Shown here: in pieces, positions 8,379-18,200 of the stretch
Layout of the letters: each line of letters starts with the position of its first letter
How positions within the stretch are numbered: position 1 is the first letter of the stretch
Origin: Bizionia sp.
GTDB lineage: Bacteria > Bacteroidota > Bacteroidia > Flavobacteriales > Flavobacteriaceae
Direction: 5' to 3'
Assembly (NCBI GenBank): GCA_020631395.1
Contig: JAHDHI010000004.1
Location: forward strand, 1-64,000
Length of the DNA: 64,000 bases
Position numbers and translations under genes: made by a program
The notes under the pieces: model-generated
Told to the model about the DNA's origin: nothing
Seen by the model: the letters and a program-made list of their open reading frames with translations, nothing else
Databases searched by the model: none

Positions 8379-8611
8379 CGACGTTTGTCTCCTTCTCGTT
8401 CCCTCATCTTATCCAGATTCTCTTTGGTGAGCATGTATTCCTTAGGATCCCTATCCTTCCATCGATAATATGAAAACAAGGGAATCACGACGATAAATAG
8501 GCCGAGAACTCCAAAGCCTATTAGCTTTTGGGAATATGCTACTTCCAAAAAGTAACCTAGAATCATGCTTGTTACCGAAGCAATAAAAAAGAACCAGATA
8601 ATGTATTTCAT
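8375..8611 (-). CDS. Small two-helix membrane protein
   Basis: A 78-residue protein with two hydrophobic segments (residues about 1-22 and 30-48) followed by a charged tail (KDRDPKEYMLTKENLDKMREREGDKRR). The family is not recognised. It lies 13 bp downstream of the ClC gene on the same strand, so it is probably co-transcribed with it, and it converges on tadA with a 4-bp overlap. Confidence 0.7.
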   Translation of the reverse strand: MKYIIWFFFIASVTSMILGYFLEVAYSQKLIGFGVLGLFIVVIPLFSYYRWKDRDPKEYMLTKENLDKMREREGDKRR

Positions 8612-8624
8612 TTTTTTAACTCTT

Positions 8625-10406
8625 CTAATGTCTTGTAAAGTTAATTAATTGCCTTCGATAAGCAGTCAACAATTTGGATTTTGATACGAACCCCAAATAC
8701 TTTCCTTCCTCTATCACAGGTAGGTTCCATGCACTGGAATCTTGAAATTTTTGCATGACTATTTGCATGGAGTCCTTTTTATAATCAATGCTGTCTGGAG
8801 GATTGTGCATCAGTGCATTCACAAAAGTCGTATCATGTAAAGATTGATCGAACATGATGTTGCGAACGTCATCCAATAGGATGATGCCGACCAACCGTTC
8901 ACTTTCATCAACTACGGGGAATAGATTCCTTGTGGATTTTGCCACCCCTTGGTGTAACATCTCTCCCAAGGTCATTGTTGGTCTTATGGCGACGAAATTG
9001 GTTTCGATAACACTATCGAGGGACATCAAGGTCAAAACGCTTTCATCTTTGTTGTGAGTAAGCAATTGTCCTTTTTTGGCAAGTTCTCGAGTATAAATGG
9101 TGTAATCCACAGTGCTTTTTTTTATGCTGAACGAAATACCCACAGCTATCATGAGCGGAATGAACAACTCGTAGCCACCCGTGATCTCTGCTATTAAAAA
9201 AATAGCAGTCAAAGGAGCATGGAGCACACCTGCAATAAGGCCAGCCATTCCAATGAGAGTGAAGTTGGTTTCGGAAACTTGAAAATCCAGACCGATGTTG
9301 TTGATTACTTTGGCAACGACATTTCCCAGCGCGCTTCCCATTACCATCGTTGGAATGAAAATACCACCTACACCACCAGCAGCAAAAGTGGTCGTCATGG
9401 CAACTGCTTTGAAAATGGTGATTCCGAAGAGAAGTGAAATGATTACCCAGATGTTGTCGTTAAAGGCATCGAAAGGCGTTGTTCCCAATGCTTTCAAGTG
9501 GTTGCCTGCCAAAAGATCATTTATGAAACCAAAACCTTCACCGTACAATGGAGGTATGAAATACAACATGATTCCGATTGCCAGTCCACCTACCAGAAGC
9601 TTCTGAAAATTTGTTTTGAAACGTTTGAAGAACTCAAGTATGGAAAAATACATCCTAGTGAAATAAATGGAGGCAAAACCAGTTCCTATGCCCAGCAACA
9701 CATAGAAAAGAGTGTCTTTGATCTCAAATTTATCCGAAAAGTTGAAATTGAAAAGCAAATCGTCCCCCAAAAAGAAATAAGATGTAATTACAGAGGATAC
9801 GGATGCAATGAGCAAAGGCAACAATGATGCAAACGTAAGGTCCAAGCTAAAAACTTCGATGGCAAAGATAATTGCGGCAATTGGAGATTTGAAAATGGAT
9901 GAAATGGCACCCGCTGCTGCGCAACTTATCAATAACGTTCTCGTCTTGCGGTTAATGTGAAACAGCTTTCCCAAGTTGGAACTTATAGCTGCACCAGAGG
10001 CTATTGCCGGCCCAAGCAATCCAACGGACCCACCAAAGCCTACAGTGAGCGGGGCGGCAATCAAAGGGTAATATATTTTTGTGCGTTTTAAAAATCCACC
10101 TTTTCGGGACAGTGAAAACAGAATCGAGGGAATTGCGTGTTCAATGGGCTTTTTTGCGACATATTTCACGAACAAATAGACCAAAAGCAAACCAATTATA
10201 GGAAGAATGAAGTACAATTGGTTGTTGGAGAAGACAATGCCTTTGTCCAAAAGAGCTTCTATGTAAAAAGTGATGTTCTTCATGGTCACAGAAGCCAATC
10301 CAGCCAACAATCCAACCAAAGCGCTTAAAATAAAGGTAAAGTTCTTCTCGGAGATGTGCTTGTATCTCCAAATCAAAAAGCGTTTCAATGGTGTTTTTTT
10401 AGACAT
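8625..10406 (-). CDS. ClC-family chloride channel/transporter with C-terminal CBS pair; gating Glu replaced
   Basis: A 593-residue inner-membrane protein of the voltage-gated chloride channel (ClC) family. Residues 20-430 form the membrane domain, with motifs EHAIPSIL (GSGIP position), GGSVGLLGPAIASG (129-133, GREGP position) and GGVGGIFIPTMVMG (GxFxP). Residues 465-590 form two CBS domains (PVVDESERLVGIILLDDVR; LPVIEEGKYLGFVSKSKL). The gating/proton glutamate of GREGP is Leu131 here (codons GGA TTG CTT GGG CCG), and the GSGIP serine is also not conserved. That predicts altered or absent H+ coupling, perhaps a passive chloride path. It is probably in an operon with the 78-residue membrane protein. 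Confidence 0.88.
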   Translation of the reverse strand: MSKKTPLKRFLIWRYKHISEKNFTFILSALVGLLAGLASVTMKNITFYIEALLDKGIVFSNNQLYFILPIIGLLLVYLFVKYVAKKPIEHAIPSILFSLSRKGGFLKRTKIYYPLIAAPLTVGFGGSVGLLGPAIASGAAISSNLGKLFHINRKTRTLLISCAAAGAISSIFKSPIAAIIFAIEVFSLDLTFASLLPLLIASVSSVITSYFFLGDDLLFNFNFSDKFEIKDTLFYVLLGIGTGFASIYFTRMYFSILEFFKRFKTNFQKLLVGGLAIGIMLYFIPPLYGEGFGFINDLLAGNHLKALGTTPFDAFNDNIWVIISLLFGITIFKAVAMTTTFAAGGVGGIFIPTMVMGSALGNVVAKVINNIGLDFQVSETNFTLIGMAGLIAGVLHAPLTAIFLIAEITGGYELFIPLMIAVGISFSIKKSTVDYTIYTRELAKKGQLLTHNKDESVLTLMSLDSVIETNFVAIRPTMTLGEMLHQGVAKSTRNLFPVVDESERLVGIILLDDVRNIMFDQSLHDTTFVNALMHNPPDSIDYKKDSMQIVMQKFQDSSAWNLPVIEEGKYLGFVSKSKLLTAYRRQLINFTRH

Positions 10407-10468
10407 GATTCCTTTGCTGGGGTAAAAGTAGCAAAAAAACGATGAACCATTGGATTTTGACGAGCACG

Positions 10469-11275
10469 TTATTTCAATGTGCCTTTGAAGTCTTCGAGGT
10501 CTTCCAGATAGATTTCACGCAATGTTTCAACATAGGGCCTTTTGTTGTTGTAACCTTGTTTGAAGTCTTCAATGGCAGAATCTATCAATTCTCTCGCCTT
10601 TTCCAAGTTGTTTTTGCCTTTTAGGATTCGAGCTTTGTAATATTTGGCATCCGCACTTAGGTCAAGAGAATATTTCAATTGTTTGTTGAAGTTGTATAGT
10701 GCCTTCTCATGATTGCCGGATTCGAAATGAGCAATGCCGTTATAAAGAAATGCCGTGACATCGACATAGTCTTCTCCAAAGTCTTTGGTTTCCTTGGCAA
10801 TGTGCTTTTCAAAGAAGGCAATGGAACTTTTGTAGTCCTTTAGTCCCAAATAGGCAATGCCTCTCCAGTAATCTATGCTGTGTCCTTGTGGGGCATCTAT
10901 GAAATTTGGGGTCAAGCTATCCAAGGCATTGAAATCTGCAATGGCTTTTTCATAGTCCCTGTAAAACCAAAGGTAATTGTAACCTCTATATCCTTGCCAA
11001 TCGGCTGGACTCAAAGAAACGGCTTTGTCCATATGGGATTTGAAAAGGTGAGGGATTCCTCTTTTTAAATAAGGAATGGACAATTCTCTGTGGGTTTCCG
11101 CATTGGTGGGATCCAATTCGGCAGACAATGAAAGGGCATTGAGGCTCTGAGCGCTTCCCTGATGGTATTTGCCGAATTCCAAAATTTTCAATGCCTTTTC
11201 CTTTTTGTCTTCACAAGAAGAAAGACATATGACGATTATGGAGATGTTAAGGAATGATTTCAGTGATTTCTCCAT
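10469..11275 (-). CDS. TPR-repeat lipoprotein
   Basis: A 268-residue lipoprotein with signal and lipobox ICLSSC (Cys at about 21). The rest is tetratricopeptide-like helices, for example DWQGYRGYNYLWFYRDYEKAIADFNALDSL, YWRGIAYLGLKDYKSSIAFFEKHI and FLYNGIAHFESGNHEKALYNFNKQL. It presumably acts as a periplasmic-face protein-binding scaffold; the partner is unknown. The upstream lipoprotein gene overlaps its start by 29 bp, so they form a two-gene operon and may act together. Confidence 0.8.
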   Translation of the reverse strand: MEKSLKSFLNISIIVICLSSCEDKKEKALKILEFGKYHQGSAQSLNALSLSAELDPTNAETHRELSIPYLKRGIPHLFKSHMDKAVSLSPADWQGYRGYNYLWFYRDYEKAIADFNALDSLTPNFIDAPQGHSIDYWRGIAYLGLKDYKSSIAFFEKHIAKETKDFGEDYVDVTAFLYNGIAHFESGNHEKALYNFNKQLKYSLDLSADAKYYKARILKGKNNLEKARELIDSAIEDFKQGYNNKRPYVETLREIYLEDLEDFKGTLK

Positions 11276-11795
11276 TTTCTATTCTGTAAGATATGTACAT
11301 GTATGAATCCCTATGCTTTTCATAGGTAAAGTTCGGGTTCCACTTCTTCAACTGGGTAGTGAGTAGGAACAATTGTTGTTTTAAGTCTTCATTGAACGTC
11401 TTGGGGGTCAAATTCAAGTCGTTTTCATGAATGACGTAGCAACCGGCTTCCCCTTTGCAATTTATGATGAAACGAATGTTGAGGTACCCAGAATCCGAAT
11501 AGTTTCTGTTTTCGTAATTTGATAGTATGAACTTTCGAAGTCCATTTTTCCCTTTGCTATAAGTAGCTCGTTCAGGATTGTAATATTGAATGATGTAATT
11601 TGTGTCGCAAACTTCAAACCCTTCCGACAAAAGTGATTTTCCCATGTCAATGTATTGTGCCGAATGCGAAAACTGATTGTCTTTAGGAATGTAAGTATTG
11701 TTTCTTGAGTTGCTGGAACAACTTATGAAGCTTACCAACGGCAATAGTACTCCAAAAACAAATCTGCCTAATTCTAAAACCCCATTTCTTTTCAT
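11247..11795 (-). CDS. Lipoprotein with TonB-C-like domain
   Basis: A 182-residue protein with a signal segment and lipobox (VSFISC, Cys at about 26). The C-terminal half (GYLNIRFIINCKGEAGCYVIHENDLN, then LKKWNPNF) resembles the TonB C-terminal-like fold seen in many Bacteroidota secreted proteins. It overlaps the following TPR lipoprotein gene by 29 bp. No specific function can be given. Confidence 0.65.
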   Translation of the reverse strand: MKRNGVLELGRFVFGVLLPLVSFISCSSNSRNNTYIPKDNQFSHSAQYIDMGKSLLSEGFEVCDTNYIIQYYNPERATYSKGKNGLRKFILSNYENRNYSDSGYLNIRFIINCKGEAGCYVIHENDLNLTPKTFNEDLKQQLFLLTTQLKKWNPNFTYEKHRDSYMYISYRIENGEITEIIP

Positions 11796-11811
11796 TTCAT
11801 GAATCTAATGA

Positions 11812-11840
11812 AAAAATCCTGCGAGTGGCAGGATTTTTTG
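11812..11840 (-). terminator. Terminator of aspS
   Basis: AAAAAATCCTGC-gagtg-GCAGGATTTTTT forms a strong hairpin with T runs on both strands. It lies between aspS and the lipoprotein pair, so it separates two same-strand transcription units. Confidence 0.8.
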
Positions 11841-11886
11841 CGTATGATGCTTTCAATGATATAAGCATCTATTTCGAATATGTGAA

Positions 11887-13635
11887 TTACAAGTTCAATT
11901 TCAAATTCAATTCTTCCAATTGTTCATCGTCAATGGGTGCAGGAGCATCTATCATGACATCACGACCCGAATTGTTTTTAGGGAAAGCAATGAAATCACG
12001 AATGGTCTCTTGTCCACCCAAAATGGCAACCAATCTGTCCAATCCAAAGGCCAGTCCTCCATGAGGAGGCGCTCCATACTCGAAGGCATCCATCAAAAAG
12101 CCAAATTGAGCTCTAGCTTCTTCTTCGGAGAATCCCAAATGCTTCAACATGATTGCTTGTGTTGCTTTGTCGTGAATACGAATGGAACCTCCTCCGATTT
12201 CATTTCCGTTCAACACCAAATCATATGCATTGGCTTTTACTTCTCCTGGTTTGGTGTCCAACAATTCTATTTGGCCTGGTTTGGGAGAAGTGAATGGGTG
12301 GTGCATGGCATGATAATGTCCAGTTTCCTCATCCAACTCCAACAAAGGGAAGTCCATAACCCAAAGCGGGGCAAATACTTTGGGGTCTCTTAACTCCAAA
12401 CGCTCTGCCATTTCCATTCGCAAGGCACTCAATTGTGCTCTTACCTTGTTTTTGTCTCCAGAAAGCACGCAAATTAAATCGCCAGCATTAGCGCCAGTGG
12501 CCTCTGCCCATTTTGCCAAATCCTCCTGATCGTAAAATTTGTCTACTGAAGATTTGAAACTTCCATCGTCATTGCATCTCGAATAAACCATTCCCAATGC
12601 ACCTACTTGCGGACGCTTTACCCAATCGATTAATTTGTCTATTTCTTTTCTCGTGTATTTGTTTCCTCCAGGCACAGCGATTCCTACAACCAATTCTGCA
12701 TTGTTGAAAACACCGAAATCCCTATGTTGGGCAACGTCGTTCAATTCTCCAAACGCCATGCCGAATCTAATGTCCGGCTTGTCGTTTCCATACAAGCGCA
12801 TTGCATCGTCGTATAGCATTCTTGGGAATTTTTCGATTTCAACACCATTTACTTTCTTGAGCAAGTGGTGCGTAAGTCCTTCAAAGACATTTAAGATGTC
12901 CTCTTGTTCTACAAATGCCATTTCACAGTCTATTTGTGTGAACTCGGGTTGCCTGTCTGCACGTAGATCTTCATCTCTAAAGCACTTTACGATTTGAAAG
13001 TATTTGTCCATTCCTCCAACCATCAGCAATTGTTTAAAGGTTTGTGGCGATTGAGGAAGTGCATAGAATTCACCTTTATTCATGCGAGAAGGCACAACGA
13101 AATCACGAGCACCTTCTGGGGTGGATTTTATAAGGTATGGTGTTTCCACTTCGATGAAACCCTCTTTGGATAGAAAGTTCCGAACTTCTTGAGTCACCTT
13201 TGCCCTAAAAATCAAGTTGTCTTTAACAGGATTGCGACGAATGTCCAAATAACGATACTTCATACGAATGTCCTCGCCACCATCTGTATTGTCTTCAATG
13301 GTAAAAGGGGGAGTCAGCGCCTCATTCAAAATAGTTAACTCCGATACCAAGATTTCGATGTCGCCAGTAGACATGTTAGGGTTTTTGGAAGCTCGCTCAA
13401 TGACCTTACCTTTAATTTGAATCACGAACTCACGACCCAATTTTTGAGCTTGTTCTAACAAGGGCTTAGAAGTGCGTTCCTCATCAAAAAGCAATTGGGT
13501 AATACCATAGCGATCACGTAAATCGACCCAAATGATAAAACCTTTGTCTCGTGATTTTTGAACCCAACCTGAAAGGGTAACCTCTTTATCTATATGTGAT
13601 GCGTTTAATTCACCACAGTTATGACTTCTATACAT
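11887..13635 (-). CDS. aspS: Aspartyl-tRNA synthetase
   Basis: A 582-residue class II synthetase that charges tRNA-Asp. The N-terminal OB-fold anticodon domain ([29 protein letters not shown]) is followed by the catalytic core with motif 2 ([21 protein letters not shown]), the bacterial GAD insertion (about 280-420), and motif 3 ([16 protein letters not shown]). Length and order are those of bacterial AspRS. It is transcribed alone, and a terminator lies 47 bp downstream. Confidence 0.97.
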   Translation of the reverse strand: MYRSHNCGELNASHIDKEVTLSGWVQKSRDKGFIIWVDLRDRYGITQLLFDEERTSKPLLEQAQKLGREFVIQIKGKVIERASKNPNMSTGDIEILVSELTILNEALTPPFTIEDNTDGGEDIRMKYRYLDIRRNPVKDNLIFRAKVTQEVRNFLSKEGFIEVETPYLIKSTPEGARDFVVPSRMNKGEFYALPQSPQTFKQLLMVGGMDKYFQIVKCFRDEDLRADRQPEFTQIDCEMAFVEQEDILNVFEGLTHHLLKKVNGVEIEKFPRMLYDDAMRLYGNDKPDIRFGMAFGELNDVAQHRDFGVFNNAELVVGIAVPGGNKYTRKEIDKLIDWVKRPQVGALGMVYSRCNDDGSFKSSVDKFYDQEDLAKWAEATGANAGDLICVLSGDKNKVRAQLSALRMEMAERLELRDPKVFAPLWVMDFPLLELDEETGHYHAMHHPFTSPKPGQIELLDTKPGEVKANAYDLVLNGNEIGGGSIRIHDKATQAIMLKHLGFSEEEARAQFGFLMDAFEYGAPPHGGLAFGLDRLVAILGGQETIRDFIAFPKNNSGRDVMIDAPAPIDDEQLEELNLKLNL

Positions 13636-13844
13636 AATGGAATTTTAAAGAAGCAAATTTAATAAGATATTATGTTTTAAAATAGCATATTATGTTTATT
13701 TATAAAAGCTGGCTTTTTCAAGTGATATTATAATTGGTCTTTTGTTGTTGAAATGATGGTTTACTTGATAATAATTTAAAAACAATGTAAAATTTTAATA
13801 AAATTTTAGGATATTTAGATAATTAATCAAAAAAAACTAAAATT

Positions 13845-16802
13845 ATGAGTAAAGCATTGTCTTTAAAATTGTTTTTGTTTTCATTGTTGTTTTTCCCTCT
13901 AACAGCTGTATCTCAGCAAATTACAGGGACTGTAACAGATGGGACAAATAATCAGCCCTTACCAGGTGCAAATGTCGTAGTAAAGGGTACTTCGACTGGG
14001 ACGACGTCAGATTTTGATGGAAACTACATAGTCAACGTTTCAGATTACCCAGTAACATTGCAATTTTCCTTGTTGGGATTTGAATCGCAAGAAGTGGTGG
14101 TTGAAGCTGCTGCTACAGTAAATGTCACCTTACAAGAGTCTACAACGGCTCTTAGTGAAGTCGTAATTACAGGTTTGGCAACTTCGATAAAAAGAAGCAA
14201 TGCCGCTAATTCCGTATCAAGCATCTCTGCTGAGAAGTTAACAGGTACTACACCACCTACCACTTTGGATGGGGCACTTTATGGCAAATTCACAGGAGCC
14301 ATAGTCAGTGCCAATTCTGGTGCGCCAGGGGGAGGTTTGTCTGTTAAGATGAGAGGAATCACATCTATTGCAGGTAATTCGCAACCATTGTACATCGTAG
14401 ATGGTGTCTATATCGACAACTCCTCGATAGCAGCTGGGTTAAATACGGTTTCGGGAGCTGCTGCTGGAGGTAGTGCATCAAATCAAGACAACCCTACGAA
14501 CAGGATTGCAGACATCAACCCTGATGACATCGAGAACATCGAGATATTGAAGGGAGCCTCTGCAGCTGCGATCTATGGATCCAGAGCCTCTGCAGGTGTT
14601 GTGATCATCACAACCAAAAGAGGAAAAAGAGGAGACACGAAAATCAATTTGACGCAATCGGTTGGTTTTACCAAAGCCATCAATCTTTTGGGATTGAGAG
14701 ATTACAATGAGCAACGCGTGGAAGACTCCTTTGGTGTCGATGCCGTGGCAGATTTTATAGATGCTAGAGACAATGGTCGTTTAATAGATTATGAAGATGA
14801 ACTTTTTGGAGAGAATGGATTTATCAACAATACGAGCATTAGTGCAAGTGGAGGAGGCGAAACGACTACGTTTTATGCAGGGATATCCCATTTGGATGAA
14901 GAAGGCATAGTGAAACGAACAGGGTATGAGAAAACATCCATACGTCTTAATTTGGGACAACGTATTACAGACAACATAAAATTGGATATAAATAGCAATT
15001 ACATAAGATCTTCTTCAGACAGGGGGTTTTTCAACAATGACAATACGGGAACCACGATTGGAGTTTCTTTGACGTCAACGACGCCTTGGTTGGACTTGTT
15101 TCCTGTAAATGGTGTTTATCCGGACAATCCTACAGGTGCTTCCAATGTATTGCAAACAAGGGATCTCGTTACCAACAATGAGAAAAACTCTCGTTTCATC
15201 ACAGGAGGAAGTTTGAATGCGAACTTGTACAAAGGGGAAAAATCGGATCTCAAGTTAATCGTTAAAGCTGGTTTAGATACCTATACTTTTGTGACAAGAG
15301 CCATCTTTCCTAAGATTTTGCAATTCGAAAACCCAGACAACGGTGGAGTAGGAGGAGTTTCGGCACAAGGAACTACAAGAGTTTTCAATACGAACTATTC
15401 AGCTTTCATGGTACATAATTACACTACGGATAGCGATCTCAACTTTAGAACCCAATTGGGTGTTACCAAAGAAAACTTCGATAGAGATGGGATTTTGGTT
15501 ACGGCTACAGGCTTGGTGTCTGGTCAAACGAATTTGAATTTGGCTGCAAATAGAAATACGGTGCAAAATAGATTGAAACAAAATGATTTGGGATTCTTCG
15601 TGCAGGAAGAGTTGAATTATCAAGATAAATTCATAGCTACTGTAGGGGTAAGAGGAGATAAGTCTACTAACAATGTGGATGTGAACAAGTTGTTTTATTA
15701 CCCTAAGGCATCATTGGCTGTAAATGTAAACAACCTTGGTTTTTGGGAATCTGAAAAAATCAATCAATTGAAACTTAGAGTAGCTTATGGTGAGGCAGGT
15801 AACTTTCCGTTCTTTGGAGCGAACACGACCATATATACGAATACGACGATAGATGGATTGAGTGGAATCACCTTGGTAGGGCAATTGGGGAATGAGGATA
15901 TAGGACCTGAAAGACAAAAAGAGTTGGAACTGGGGTTTGATGTAGGAGCATTGAACAATAGAATAGGGTTGGAGTTTACGTACTACAAGAAAAAGGTTGA
16001 CGATTTGATCATACAATCATCGATAGAGCCATCTTCTGGATTCACTAGCAAAGTCGTAAATGTTGGGAATCTTGAGAACAAAGGGGTGGAGATTGCCTTG
16101 AATGCAACTCCTTACGAGACGGATGATTTCAGTTGGAATACCAATGTCTCTTATTTCAAGAATCAATCTGAAATAACAAAACTGAATGTTCCAGCCTTTA
16201 ATACAGGGGCTTTCGGTGCTACTTTGGGGACTTTTAGGATTGAAGAAGGAAAAAGCGCAACCCAAATCGTAGGGATTAGCCCGGATGGTGTTGTGGTTCA
16301 TGGAGATGCAGAAGCAGATTTTCAAATGTCATTTCAAAATTCACTGCGTTATAAGAATTTCAATCTATCCTTTTTGTTTCACTGGAAAAAAGGAGGAGAT
16401 AACATAAATTTGACGTCTCTTCTAACGGATTTGAATGGAACCAGTCACGATTATGACACAGTCGATTTGGATCCAGCTGGAGCAGTAGGAAATGGACCGT
16501 ATAGATTGAGTCAGTTGGGAGTTTCGGCAGCACCTTTCGTAGAGGATGCGTCTTATTTGAGATTGAGAGAGATTGGATTGTACTACAATTTTACGGACGA
16601 AGTCCTGAAAAACATCCTTGGAGGTCATTTGGAAAGTATCAGAGTAGGGTTTTCAGGAACTAACCTAATCAATATTTTCGATTACAACAGTTATGATCCC
16701 GAGGTTTCCAATTTTGGTTCTGGAGGAATCTCCACAGGGGTAGAGGTTACTCCTTTTCCATCATCTAAGAGATTAATGTTCAACTTATCCGTAGGTTTAT
16801 AA
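13845..16802 (+). CDS. SusC/RagA-family TonB-dependent outer-membrane receptor
   Basis: A 985-residue receptor with a signal peptide ending at VSQ. A carboxypeptidase-regulatory-like domain follows (QITGTVTDGTNNQPLPGANVVVKGTSTGT), then the TonB-box region (SEVVITGLATS), the plug with the SusC signature (PLYIVDGVYIDN; IENIEILKGASAAAIYGSRAS), and a 22-strand barrel. It should import an oligomeric nutrient using TonB energy. The SusD partner starts 12 bp downstream. No glycosidase, peptidase or regulator of a utilisation locus lies next to the pair, so the substrate cannot be inferred. Confidence 0.93.
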   Translation: MSKALSLKLFLFSLLFFPLTAVSQQITGTVTDGTNNQPLPGANVVVKGTSTGTTSDFDGNYIVNVSDYPVTLQFSLLGFESQEVVVEAAATVNVTLQESTTALSEVVITGLATSIKRSNAANSVSSISAEKLTGTTPPTTLDGALYGKFTGAIVSANSGAPGGGLSVKMRGITSIAGNSQPLYIVDGVYIDNSSIAAGLNTVSGAAAGGSASNQDNPTNRIADINPDDIENIEILKGASAAAIYGSRASAGVVIITTKRGKRGDTKINLTQSVGFTKAINLLGLRDYNEQRVEDSFGVDAVADFIDARDNGRLIDYEDELFGENGFINNTSISASGGGETTTFYAGISHLDEEGIVKRTGYEKTSIRLNLGQRITDNIKLDINSNYIRSSSDRGFFNNDNTGTTIGVSLTSTTPWLDLFPVNGVYPDNPTGASNVLQTRDLVTNNEKNSRFITGGSLNANLYKGEKSDLKLIVKAGLDTYTFVTRAIFPKILQFENPDNGGVGGVSAQGTTRVFNTNYSAFMVHNYTTDSDLNFRTQLGVTKENFDRDGILVTATGLVSGQTNLNLAANRNTVQNRLKQNDLGFFVQEELNYQDKFIATVGVRGDKSTNNVDVNKLFYYPKASLAVNVNNLGFWESEKINQLKLRVAYGEAGNFPFFGANTTIYTNTTIDGLSGITLVGQLGNEDIGPERQKELELGFDVGALNNRIGLEFTYYKKKVDDLIIQSSIEPSSGFTSKVVNVGNLENKGVEIALNATPYETDDFSWNTNVSYFKNQSEITKLNVPAFNTGAFGATLGTFRIEEGKSATQIVGISPDGVVVHGDAEADFQMSFQNSLRYKNFNLSFLFHWKKGGDNINLTSLLTDLNGTSHDYDTVDLDPAGAVGNGPYRLSQLGVSAAPFVEDASYLRLREIGLYYNFTDEVLKNILGGHLESIRVGFSGTNLINIFDYNSYDPEVSNFGSGGISTGVEVTPFPSSKRLMFNLSVGL

Positions 16803-16814
16803 AAAATAGCAATT

Positions 16815-18125
16815 ATGAAAAAATTAAATAAAATATTGATGATTGGTGGATTGGGCTTGTTGGCCTTTTCATCATGTACTTTGGACGAAGTAGGAGATTT
16901 AAATGGGCCTACAATAGAAAATATCATTGAAAGTAGTACTCGAGGAGACATTCAAGACCTTGTTGGAGGTGTATTGAACGACATGAGAATTAGATTGGGG
17001 ACATACTATGATGATGTAGGCGTAATTGGTAGGGAGTATTATCGTTTTTCCAGTTCAGATCCTAGATTCACATCAGATTTGTTGGGTAAAGGAGCTGCAA
17101 CTTTGGACAATAATACATTTTACACGACTGGACCATGGGGGGCTCGTTATGGAACAGTTAAAAGTGCGAATGTCATATTGCAAGCCATACCGAATACGAC
17201 ACCAACATATTCGGCACAGGAATTGAGTGCAATTCAAGGGTTTGCCAAGACGATTCAAGCCTATGAGTTGATGCTGAATTTGAATTTGATGTATCAAAAT
17301 GGTATACGAGTAGATGTTTCAGATCCGCAAAACCTTGGCCCATTCTTGGGGTATACAGAGTCATTGGGTGCAATAAGCACATTGTTGGATGATGCAGCTA
17401 CGGATTTGAGTGCCGGTGGAAGCGCGTTTCCATTTAACATGACTGATGGTTTCGTTGACTTCAATACACCAACTACGTTTAGGGAATTCAATAGAGGCTT
17501 AGCTGCAAGGGTTGCCATGTATGAAGGGGACAGTGCAGGAGTGTTGTCGGCTTTGGGAGAATCCTTTTTTGATTTGGCCGGAGATTTAAACAAAGGTGTG
17601 TACTATGAGTATTCATCTAACGGAGGGGATTTGTTCAATCCAATGTTTTTTCCAGAAAATGCGTCGACGGCAGGGGTACGAATAGTGCAACCTAGTTTTA
17701 TAACAGATGCGGAAACCAATGATGCCAGAGTGCCGAATAAAACATTCTTGAGAGATGCTCCGTTGACTTTGGATGATTTGACTGGAAGTTACGACGTATT
17801 TCGTTATGAGACGAATGTATCTTCCATTCCAATGATTAGGAATGAAGAGCTTATTCTTTTATATGCGGAAGCTAACATGGTGTCGAATCCAGGTGATGCG
17901 GAAACAGCAATCAATGTTGTGAGAAACGCAGCTGGTTTGGGAGATGTAGCTCCTGGTTCTGTGGACGAAGACCGAATAGTATATGAAAGAAGATATTCTC
18001 TATATGCAGAGGGGCATCGTTGGGTGGACATGAGAAGATTCGATAGATTGTCCGAATTGCCTATAGACCGTGTGGATGATGATGTTTGGGTGCAATTCCC
18101 AATTCCAGCAACTGAAAATCAATAA
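16815..18125 (+). CDS. SusD/RagB-family nutrient-binding lipoprotein
   Basis: A 436-residue outer-membrane lipoprotein with lipobox LLAFSSC. It shows SusD features: N-terminal helices (IENIIESSTRGDIQDLVGGVLNDMR), TPR-like core, and the C-terminal family hallmarks (IPMIRNEELILLYAEANM and YERRYSLYAEGHRWVDMRR near the end). It binds the substrate at the surface and caps the SusC barrel encoded 12 bp upstream. It is shorter than many SusD proteins (500-600). Confidence 0.92.
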   Translation: MKKLNKILMIGGLGLLAFSSCTLDEVGDLNGPTIENIIESSTRGDIQDLVGGVLNDMRIRLGTYYDDVGVIGREYYRFSSSDPRFTSDLLGKGAATLDNNTFYTTGPWGARYGTVKSANVILQAIPNTTPTYSAQELSAIQGFAKTIQAYELMLNLNLMYQNGIRVDVSDPQNLGPFLGYTESLGAISTLLDDAATDLSAGGSAFPFNMTDGFVDFNTPTTFREFNRGLAARVAMYEGDSAGVLSALGESFFDLAGDLNKGVYYEYSSNGGDLFNPMFFPENASTAGVRIVQPSFITDAETNDARVPNKTFLRDAPLTLDDLTGSYDVFRYETNVSSIPMIRNEELILLYAEANMVSNPGDAETAINVVRNAAGLGDVAPGSVDEDRIVYERRYSLYAEGHRWVDMRRFDRLSELPIDRVDDDVWVQFPIPATENQ

Positions 18126-18152
18126 TTTTTTCCAATAGTGGTATTAAACAAG

Positions 18153-18186
18153 AAAGCCTGCGATTAATCAAATCGCAGGCTTTTTT
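18153..18186. terminator. Bidirectional terminator between susD-like gene and RND pump gene
   Basis: A perfect 13-bp stem, AAAGCCTGCGATT-aatca-AATCGCAGGCTTT, with a T run on the plus side and AT-rich sequence on the minus side. It sits between two convergent genes. Confidence 0.85.
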
Positions 18187-18200
18187 TATATCATATCTTT

